Source: Flaccisagitta enflata (taxonomy: Eukaryota; Chaetognatha; Sagittoidea; Aphragmophora). From it: a stretch of 64,000 nt of DNA. Every line of letters starts with the position of its first letter. The stretch's first letter is position 1. The stretch is from the NCBI GenBank assembly GCA_965153355.1, contig OZ231127.1:9300001-9364000 (forward strand), read 5' to 3'. Made by a program: the position numbers and the translations under genes. The notes below the pieces were generated by a model. It did no database searches, had not been told where the DNA came from, and worked only from the letters and a program-made list of their open reading frames with translations. Below are positions 56,556 through 64,000 of this stretch, in pieces.

Positions 56556-56603
<48 letters not shown>

Positions 56604-56696
56604 GTCCTCTCCTCGAAAAAATGACCATTTCGACCCAACTCGAAAATCCTGCCCAAAAACCGAATCGAAACAAAAGTCGAAACATATCGAAGCTGC

Positions 56697-56766
<70 letters not shown>

Positions 56767-56782
56767 TGTGTGTGTGTGTGAC
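56556..56782 (+). repeat. (CT)n and (TG)n microsatellites
   Basis: About 22 CT units (56556-56600) and about 40 TG units (56700-56779) ending 10 bp from the donor of the 56794-56865 exon. Confidence 0.93.
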
Positions 56783-56793
56783 TTTATTCTCAC

Positions 56794-56865
56794 ATTTGTT
56801 GTTGATCGACGGCGATTGTCTGCACCGTAGCCGGATTGCGATGAATTTTGCACTGTTGCCAAACG
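56794..56865 (-). CDS. Membrane-protein exon, basic juxtamembrane segment
   Basis: The acceptor is cctctgtacgcag|CGTTTGG and the donor AACAAAT|gtgaga; phase 2 in and out. It encodes VWQQCKIHRNP and TIAVDQQQ. Following a transmembrane helix, the VW..C pattern resembles the LAPTM4 cytosolic tail, a suggestion only. The pyrimidine tract of its acceptor lies inside a transposon terminal repeat (56873 onwards). Confidence 0.5.
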
Positions 56866-56991
56866 CTGCGTACAGAGGAAGGAGAAATATAAGATGTGAA
56901 CCCCCCTAAAACTGTAGCACCCCCCCCTTACAGCTCAAACTACAGCAATAAATAATAAATTGAATATTCCTGATTAAAGCTTATGACTATA

Positions 56992-57986
56992 CAGGGTGTT
57001 TCACGCGTTTTGAGGTTTAAAAAATCGACATAGCTTTTCTCCTAGAAAAGCTATTCCAATTCTGAAAAAAGGCCTGAATAGATCTTGAAGTGCAGTTTTT
57101 TTATGTCACCAATTTTTTGTATTTGCGTTTTTTAGCTTGGGAGCTACGGGAGTTTAAAGTAAACAACATAATCCAGTTAACTAACCATGGTAAAAAAAAA
57201 ATGGACAACTTCTTTTACTAGTTTCTGGTCAACTATTGGCCTGAACTACAAAAAATCCATGACTGTTTAAAAGCTCCGCAAAAAATCTTCAAAACGCGAC
57301 ATTGCAGGATATTGTAGCTTCATTCATTTAGAAATGGCAAAAGATTATAGAAAAAAAATCACAAATTGAAAAAAATGCTCCTTTCAATTTTTTTTCCATC
57401 GAGAAATTTTACTCTTTTCGTTTTTGTCAATTACGAACTCAGGATTGTCTTAGCTACTCGATATCCATGAGCAAATTTAAGAGCCATGAATTTTCTATAA
57501 AATGGAGCCAAGAACAAATTTCCAACTCAATTTGTTCAATTTCTATGTTACAATAAAGATAGCCCATGAAAATCAGATGTTACTGACTTTCCAAATTCTT
57601 GACCACCTGTCTTCGTTGTTCTGCCATTTCTAAATGGATAGAGATATGACAACCAGCAAGGTCTCATTGGAAAGATCTTTCACAGAGCTTCAAGATGGTC
57701 ATGGATTTTGCTATGATTTTCTTATTGCTTGCATGTGAAACGCTAACAAACAAGTAGTTTCCATTTTTTTTTGCCATAATTATCCGGATTAAAGATGCAT
57801 GCTGGATATGGTCGTTTTCTTCGAACTTACATAGTGGCCATATTTAAAAACGCAGATATAAAAAATTGGTGACATAAAAAAACTGAACTTCAAGATCTAT
57901 TCAGACCTTTTTTCAGAATTGAAATAACTTTTCTAGGAGAAAAGCTATGTCGATTCTTTAAACCTCAAAACGCGTGAAACACCCTG
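56992..57986. mobile_element. TA-flanked CAGGGTG element, 995 bp, nested
   Basis: Ends CAGGGTGTTTCACGCGTTTT with inverted repeats of about 150 bp (through GTCACCAATTTTTTGTAT..). TA at 56990-56991 and 57987-57988. The termini and TA duplication suit Tc1/mariner-type non-autonomous elements. No transposase frame. Confidence 0.85.
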
Positions 57987-57988
57987 TA

Positions 57989-58153
57989 CAAGTGGCGCCA
58001 CCAGAGCGATTTTGCAATTTCCAATCTGATCTCAAATTATGATAAAAAATCCTTGATTTTATGAACTTTTTAATAATAGCTAATTTCAATACTTTATTAA
58101 GCTTTATTGACTTAAAAAGCAAAAATGAAAAATCGCTCTAGTGACGCCACTTG
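57989..58153. mobile_element. TA-flanked MITE, 165 bp, nested and abutting its neighbour
   Basis: Ends CAAGTGGCGCCACCAGAGCG and, inverted, CAAGTGGCGTCACTAGAGCG. TA at 57987-57988 is shared with the preceding element; the other TA is at 58154-58155. Confidence 0.85.
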
Positions 58154-58493
58154 TATCAATACACATATTTTTCCTCTACTTTTAAAATGTCTGTAATCTG
58201 ATCAGTTAGAGCTGTAGGTGGGGGTGCTACAGTTTTCAGGGGGTTCACACCTTATATTAACCTTCTCTCTGTAGAAAGTAAATTTTTGATATAGTTATGT
58301 ACACGAGACTGCTTTTTTGATATTACATATTTTGATATTGTATTTTACCGTTTACTCATTCTACACCTGGATAAATGCCCAGTATAGTTTCTAAATCAGT
58401 CTCGATTACAGTGCAGTACTGTTAAGTATGTACAGTACTGCACAGCAGTGTTAAGTATAGTAACATTCAATAGAGTTTAGTCTCTCGATTAAC

Positions 58494-58593
58494 CTGAGAC
58501 AAATGACGATATGGAAAACGGCGAGCATGACGGTGATGCAGGCGACGATCGTGTGCATGGATGGCTTCATTATGTCAAAATTGCCGACATTGC
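58494..58593 (-). CDS. Membrane-protein exon with transmembrane segment
   Basis: The acceptor is actcaacacag|GCAATG and the donor CTCAG|gttaat; phase 1 in, phase 2 out. It encodes NVGNFDIMKPSM, then a hydrophobic run IVACITVMLAVFHIVICL. If transcription starts here, the internal ATG would make this a signal peptide or anchor. Phase agreement with the flanking exons favours an internal transmembrane exon. Confidence 0.6.
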
Positions 58594-59079
58594 CTGTGTT
58601 GAGTAATGCGGGCGGAAAGGGGCAGTAATTTGGTGGGCAAGGGCAGTGATATTGGTGGACAAGGACAGTAATTCTCAGCAGTCAGAAACCGTTTTTTTTG
58701 ACAAATATCGCGTCACATGACAGACATGTCACATGACAGACTGGCGAACCTAACGACTAAAAGACTGACACATCTTTTACAGAATGGCTAAAAGGCATAA
58801 AACCGACTAAGACTATGACTAAGACCAAGGCAAACGACCAAAAAATTCTCGTCTTGACCAACGAAACAAAATAGAACATAATTACTATAATGTCAATGAG
58901 CACACAAGTCAATACCAGTTATCGGCGGCTTCTTGTTCATTTTTGCTCCTTTTTTGTCTTTGCGTTCGCTTTTAGGGTAGTCTTGCGCACTTTTCACGAC
59001 TTCTCCATCTGAGATTTAAGAGAGCAGCTTTTTTTGTATGCAGCTGTGCACCGGACTCAACATGTGTTTTTATCCGTTG

Positions 59080-59225
59080 ACCTGTCAATTGGTCCGTCCG
59101 TCAGTCACACTACTTTTAGTGCCATTGCGACCCCTTTTTTCGACACTGCCCAATGCAGAGGCCCCATAGTTTGAATATTTCTACCTCACTGCTCCTAGCC
59201 AACCACAAACGGAATTGCATTTTAT
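59080..59225 (+). mobile_element. GTCCG-family fragment
   Basis: GTCAATTGGTCCGTCCGTCA, then CACTGCTCCTAGCCAACC and a decayed ATCC end. It runs up to the donor of the 59234-59682 exon. Confidence 0.45.
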
Positions 59226-59233
59226 CCACTTAC

Positions 59234-59682
59234 CAAAGCCTGGATCGTCGCCTAAATCGCGCTTGAATAGGGCGTGATGCTTCTGCTTCTCCTCAGCGTG
59301 ATGCTGCTGCTTTTCCTCAGCGTGATGCTGCTGCTTTTCCTCAGCGTGATGCTTCTGCTTCTCCTCAGCGTGATGCTGCTGCTTCTCCTCAGCGTGATGC
59401 TGCTGCTTCTCCTCAGCGTGATGCTGCTGCTTCTCCTCAGCGTGATGCTGCTGCTTCTCCTCAGCCTTCTCGTCAGCGGAATCCTGATGCTTGAACAGAT
59501 CTTCAGGCCACTCGTTTGTTTCTGCTTGATGCTTGTACTCATCTTCAGACCACTCGTTAGCATCTGATTGTTGCTTGAACAGATCTTCAGGCCACTCATT
59601 GGCTTCTGCTTGTTGGTTGTACTCATCTCCGGGCCACTCGATAGCATCTGCTTGTTGTTTGTACTCATTCTCGACAAAATCC
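59234..59682 (-). CDS. Membrane-protein exon with tandem peptide repeats
   Basis: The acceptor is gaacgcag|GGATTTT and the donor GGCTTTG|gtaagt, phase 1 out. About five 14-residue units (EYKQQADAIEWPGD type, alternating EY and LF starts) are followed by eight perfect or near-perfect octads, EEKQQHHA. The exon then ends in ALFKRDLGDDPGF. The octads are encoded by a 24-bp minisatellite. Its phase joins that of the exon at 58593, so it probably forms a hydrophilic loop ahead of the transmembrane segment. The upstream part of the gene was not found; a (CA)n tract of about 210 bp lies just 5'. It could alternatively belong to a separate gene. Confidence 0.6.
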
Positions 59683-59720
59683 CTGCGTTCACCATTATCA
59701 TCGATTTTAAACGGAATCAA

Positions 59721-59939
<219 letters not shown>

Positions 59940-60910
59940 CATTCACAAACAGAATTCCCACCTCACATATTGGCCAAAAGCCAGGTTGGGGACAAGCACC
60001 CAAGATAGAAACAGGAACAGGAAGTGCATTTTCCATTCTTATGTATTCATAACGGAAATTAAGAAAGAAAAGAAAAGGTAAAAAAAACAAAATTAAAGGA
60101 AGCTTAGGAAAACAGGATAAGAAGAGAGCGTAAACGACCCATCCACTGCCTCATTTTTAGCCCATTCTTAAGTATTTAGTCGGCTCTCGCAAATCAGCAT
60201 TCAGCAATAACGCCATTGATGCGTTGTCGTATCATGACATAATCAAGTCCCAAAGGGAGATACCAACTCAAAGGTTTTACACTCCTCCTTGATTCTGTGA
60301 GTGAGATAGCATGATCATTGGTAGGCATGAAATTTTAAGCTAAAAACGCATAGCACCAGTGAAAGATTTGGATAAACGAATGAGGGGCTGTCTTAACTTG
60401 CTGTGTGTAAGTGGACAATGCTTGGTTCAAAGTAAAACATACTGCGCTTTTGAGTTTTGAATGTGTACTATTATCATGAATTCCTCAAAGATCAAGCTTG
60501 TTTTAAATCCTCTGCCGCTGCTCCTGATGCTCCTGATGCTGCCGCTGCCATTGTTCATATGTTTTTTTGCGTTTTCTGCCCTGTGTCCCTAGAGGGCCGC
60601 TAAAACAGAGAGCAGGAGGAAGGCAGAAGAACAACTTTTGCTAGTGATTTCTTTGTAGATGATGCATGATGACATAGGCACAGGCGCTTTATGATTTTCG
60701 ATATAACAAGGTGAAATTGGCGTCTAAACCGAAAGTTAAGACAGCCTATGGCCCCCCGAGGTGCCCTGAATCCTGGGATTCTCGCCATATTGGATGCCTA
60801 TCATTGGAAAGCAACTTAGCGATGAATGCACCTATATAAATACTTAATGACCAATTCCTTGGGGACAGCATGCAGCAAAAAAGAGGAAAAGAAAGAAGAA
60901 ATGGCTGAAA
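59940..60910. other. No gene recognised
   Basis: Mixed sequence with a short GCTCCTGATGCTCCTGATGC repeat at 60520-60550. No splice-supported exon. Confidence 0.45.
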
Positions 60911-60964
60911 CAAATAAGGCCGGATACACGGGCCAAGACGGTGCGCCGAGCGTTATTTATTCAT

Positions 60965-61290
60965 AGCTATCCCTAGCTCCATCAGACCTATCCCTAGCTC
61001 TATCAGACCATTCCTAGCTCTATCAGACCTATCCCGCCAGGCAATATTAATCCATAGCTATCCCTAGCTCCATCAGACCTATCCCTAGCTCTATCAGACC
61101 ATTCCTAGCTCTATAAGACCTATCCCGAGCTCTATCAGGCCTCTCCCGAGCTCTATCAGACCTTTCCCAAGCTCTATCAGACCTATCACCAGCTCTTTCA
61201 GACCTATCCCCAGCTCTATCAGACCTATCCTAAGACCTATCCGACCTATCACCAGACCTATCCGACCTATCCCCAGCTCTATAAGACCTG
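60965..61290 (+). repeat. About 21-bp minisatellite, CTATCAGACC type
   Basis: About 15 units of CTATCCCTAGCTCTATCAGA plus CC, with CCAGCTC and CCGAGCTC variants. Confidence 0.85.
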
Positions 61291-61309
61291 ATTATATTAC
61301 TATCATTTA

Positions 61310-61775
61310 TGATAGATATGATATATATGATATGTATGATATATATGATATATATGATATGATATATGATATGATATATATGATTTATATGATATGATAT
61401 ATGATATGATATATGATATATATGATGCATTTGATATGATATGATATATGATATGATATATGATATGATATGATATATGATATGATATGATATATGATAT
61501 GATATATGATACATGACAGGATATATGATATGATATATGATATGATATATGATATGATATATGATATATGTGATATATGTGATATGATATGATATGTGAT
61601 ATATGTGATATGATATATGATATGATATATATATGATATGATATATGATACAAAATATGATATAAATATATATGATATATATGATATGATATATATATGA
61701 TATATATGATATGATATATATGATATATATGATATCATTTATGATATATATTATTTATGATATATTAGTATCATT
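61310..61775 (+). repeat. (GATAT)n/(ATATAT)n satellite
   Basis: About 460 bp of GATATGATATAT and TATATGATATG units, pure purine-pyrimidine A/T/G on this strand and highly self-complementary. Confidence 0.93.
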
Positions 61776-62009
61776 TATGATGAACGAAATGAGTTTTCTA
61801 TTGAATTCAAACATTTTTAGCGATATTTCATTCGAGCGTGACCGACGGATGGACGGACGGACGGACAGAGCTTCTTATAGAGATGCTATGGCGCGTCTAA
61901 AAATCATCCTAGCATATTTTTGAATCATTTCCAGTGATTGTGTTCCACGATAGTGGAACACTTAATATCCACAATTGTCTCCTTCTCCTTCTCCTTCTCC
62001 GGTATACAC

Positions 62010-63325
62010 AATTCTCCATGTCTGTCACACTTTTCCTATTTTCCTTTCACAACCCAAAATTTTCCCATGTCTGTCACATAACCAAGATTTCTCCGATGTC
62101 TGTCACACAACCCAGTTTTTTCCAAATGTCTGTCATACCACCCAGTTTTCTCAAGATGTCTGTCACAAAACCTAATTTTCTCCAATTGTCTGTCACACAC
62201 CCTAAGATTCTCCAATGTCTGTCACACAACCCAAACTTCTCCAATGTCTATCATATAACCCAGATTTCTCCCATATCTGTCACACAACCCAGTTGTCTCC
62301 AAATGTCTGTCACACCACACAGTTTTCTCTAAATGTCTGTCACATTACCTAATTTTCTCCAATTGTCTGTCACACACCCCCAGATTCTCTAATGTCTGTA
62401 ACACAACCCAAGATTCTCCAATGTCTGTCACACACCCCAAGATTCTCCAATGTCTGTCACACAACCCAAAATTCTCCGATGTCTGTCACACACCCCAAGA
62501 TTCTCCGATGTCTGTCACACAACCCAAAATTCTCCGATATCTGTCACACAACCCAAGATTCTCCGATGTCTGTCACACAACCCAAAATTCTCCGATGTCT
62601 GTCACACAACCCAAGATTTTCTGATGTCTGTCACATAACCCAGATTTCTCCAATGTCTATCACACACCCCAAGATTCTCCAATGTCTGTCACACAACCCA
62701 AAATTGTCCAATGTCTGTCGCACAACCCGAAATTCTCCGATGTCTGTCACACAACCCAAGATTCCCTGATGTCTGTCACATAACCCAGATTTCTCCAATG
62801 TCTGTCACACATCCCAAGATTCTCCAATGTCTGTCACACAACAAGAAATTCTCCAATGTCTGTCAAACAACCCAAGATTCTCCGATGTCTGTCACATAAC
62901 CCAGATTTCTCCAATGTCTGTCATACACCCCAAGATTCTCCAATGTCTGTCACATAACCCAGATTTCTCCAATGTCTGTCACACAGCCCAACATTCTCCA
63001 ATGTCTGTCACACACCCCAAGATTCTTCAATGTCTGTCACACAACCCAAGATTCTCTGACGTCTGTCACATAATCCAGATTTCTCCAATGTCTGTCACAC
63101 ACCCCAAGATTCTCCAATGTCTGTCACACAACCCAAAATTGTCCGATGTCTGTCACACAGCCCAAGATTCTCTGATGTCTGTCAAACAACCCTAAAATTG
63201 TCCGATGTCTGTCACACAACCCAAAATTCCCTGATGTCTGTCACACAACCCAAAATTCCCCGATGTCTGTCACACAACCCAAAATTCTCTGATGTCTGTC
63301 ACACAACCCAACATTCTCTGAGACA
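62010..63325 (+). repeat. 29-bp minisatellite, about 45 contiguous units
   Basis: Consensus TCTCCGATGTCTGTCACACA plus ACCCAAAAT. Unit length is nearly invariant. Variants (CAAGATT, CAGATTT, CACCCC for CAACCC) alternate in a higher-order pattern. Units adjoin without spacers, so it is not a CRISPR array. Confidence 0.92.
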
Positions 63326-63330
63326 ACATT

Positions 63331-63356
63331 ATGACACACACACACAAACACACACA

Positions 63357-63396
<40 letters not shown>
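63331..63396 (+). repeat. (CA)n microsatellite
   Basis: Joins the 29-bp array directly to the 22-bp array. Confidence 0.93.
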
Positions 63397-63398
<2 letters not shown>

Positions 63399-63582
63399 CG
63401 GCAGTGGGACCGCCCACAGGCAGCAGTGGGTCCACCCACAGGTGGCAGTGGGACCGCCCACAGGCGGCAGTTGGGCCGCCCACAGGTGGCAGTGGGACCG
63501 CCCACAGGCGGCAGTGAGGTCGCCCATAAGCCGCAGTGAGGTCGCCCATGGATGGTGGTTAGGCTGCCCACAGGCGGCCATT
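63397..63582 (+). repeat. 22-bp GC-rich minisatellite
   Basis: About eight units of GGCGGCAGTGGGACCGCCCA plus CA. Each unit contains the inverted pair GGCGG/CCGCC, so it could form small hairpins. Confidence 0.88.
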
Positions 63583-63729
63583 ATCTGCAACACAGATTTG
63601 TCTGGTTATTATTATTGGATTTGTGTTATGAATTATTGCTTTTCATTTTCACGCCAAATCAAGATTTCGTGGAACACAAAATGGCGAATGCCACTAGTTT
63701 TTGCTTCTTTTCGAGATTTTCAACTCGAG

Positions 63730-63800
63730 CGTGACCGACCGACCGACCGACCGACCGACAGACAGAGCCTCTTATAGAGGTGCTATGGCGCACCTAAAAA
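63730..63800 (-). mobile_element. GTCCG-family fragment, array and hairpin end
   Basis: GAGCGTGACCGACCGACCGA array, CCTCTTATAGAGGTGCTATG and GCGCACCTAAAAA. The other end was not found. The end near 61904 is closely similar. Confidence 0.65.
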
Positions 63801-64000
63801 GACGAAAAAAAAACATGCATGACAGACCGACAGACAGACCAAAAGAGGGATTCGTGATGTATCAGATTGAAAACTGGCCAGTTGGGGGGTAGGGGCGGTT
63901 GAGGGGGGGGGGGGGATCGGAGTAGATAACTTACAACAATGCGATGAAATTACACCCGATTGGGTCGCCAAATTGTTGGACTGATTGGCTTCTCAACGAA

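Larger units (their letters stand above)
56873..58271. mobile_element. Outer TA-flanked MITE hosting two nested MITEs
   Basis: Left end CAGAGGAAGGAGAAATATAA, right end (inverted) CAGAGAGAAGGTTAATATAA, both continuing to GTGTGAACCCCC and CTGTAGCACCCCC. TA on both sides (56871-56872, 58272-58273). Without its guests it would be about 235 bp. Confidence 0.8.
60913..61904 (-). mobile_element. GTCCG-family element, apparently split by two satellites
   Basis: AAGGCCGGATACACGGGCCA at 60916 is a family end. GAGCGTGACCGACGG and the hairpin end ATGCTATGGCGCGTCTAAAA are at 61833-61904. Between them lie a minisatellite and an ATATG array. Treating them as one interrupted copy is an inference. Confidence 0.5.

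Noticed and set aside
62010-63325. CRISPR-like array of 29-bp repeats
   Set aside because: Units are contiguous with no spacers and the genome is animal; it is a minisatellite.

Overview
The window is intron-rich eukaryotic, almost certainly metazoan, DNA. The genes have short exons with GT-AG introns, and the families present (a C2-containing cytosolic phospholipase A2, a PPxY membrane protein, small secreted Cys-rich peptides) are animal ones. Non-coding sequence is dominated by microsatellites, minisatellites and short non-autonomous transposons. This suits a marine invertebrate, but the phylum cannot be decided from sequence alone. No rRNA, tRNA, CRISPR or prokaryotic operon is seen.

Region 1 (about 4.8-22.3 kb) holds two diverged copies of one segmental duplication on the minus strand. 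Each copy encodes a small secreted peptide with six cysteines: a signal-peptide exon, a Cys-rich exon and a 3' exon with a poly(A) signal. Copy 1 (about 4.9-14.1 kb) has been inflated by a degenerate LINE, foldback elements and microsatellites. Copy 2 (about 17.9-22.3 kb) is compact. Between them lie a palindromic element and a 12-bp minisatellite.

Region 2 (about 24.9-46.1 kb) is a complete plus-strand cytosolic phospholipase A2 (group IV) gene. I resolved 15 coding exons whose phases all agree, giving an 1172-residue protein. It has an N-terminal C2 domain, the GSGGGFR loop, the nucleophile serine, the DAG aspartate, and an extra low-complexity insert of several hundred residues. Intron 11 hosts an antisense gene for an unidentified multi-pass membrane protein. 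Partial copies of two exons lie in the introns, and microsatellites abut many splice sites.

Region 3 (about 46-64 kb) is mostly repeats. Its minus strand carries scattered exons of a probable membrane protein whose tail has PPEY and PPSY motifs, perhaps LAPTM-like. Three of the four exons join in compatible phase. One 3' splice site appears to take its pyrimidine tract from a transposon end. The last 3.5 kb is a series of satellite-like arrays, including a 29-bp minisatellite of about 45 units.

Mobile DNA: the commonest family, here called the GTCCG family, has about 30 copies of roughly 150-250 bp. It starts with a hairpin (AGTYGCG..CGCRACT) and a GGTCCGTC-type internal array, and ends in GGCCTTG or CGTCACTTG. 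Other groups are TA-flanked MITEs, a 9-bp-TSD foldback element, a GGCAGCGG foldback family and a GAGTGAGC-rich family. Most long open frames are translations of microsatellites and are not genes.
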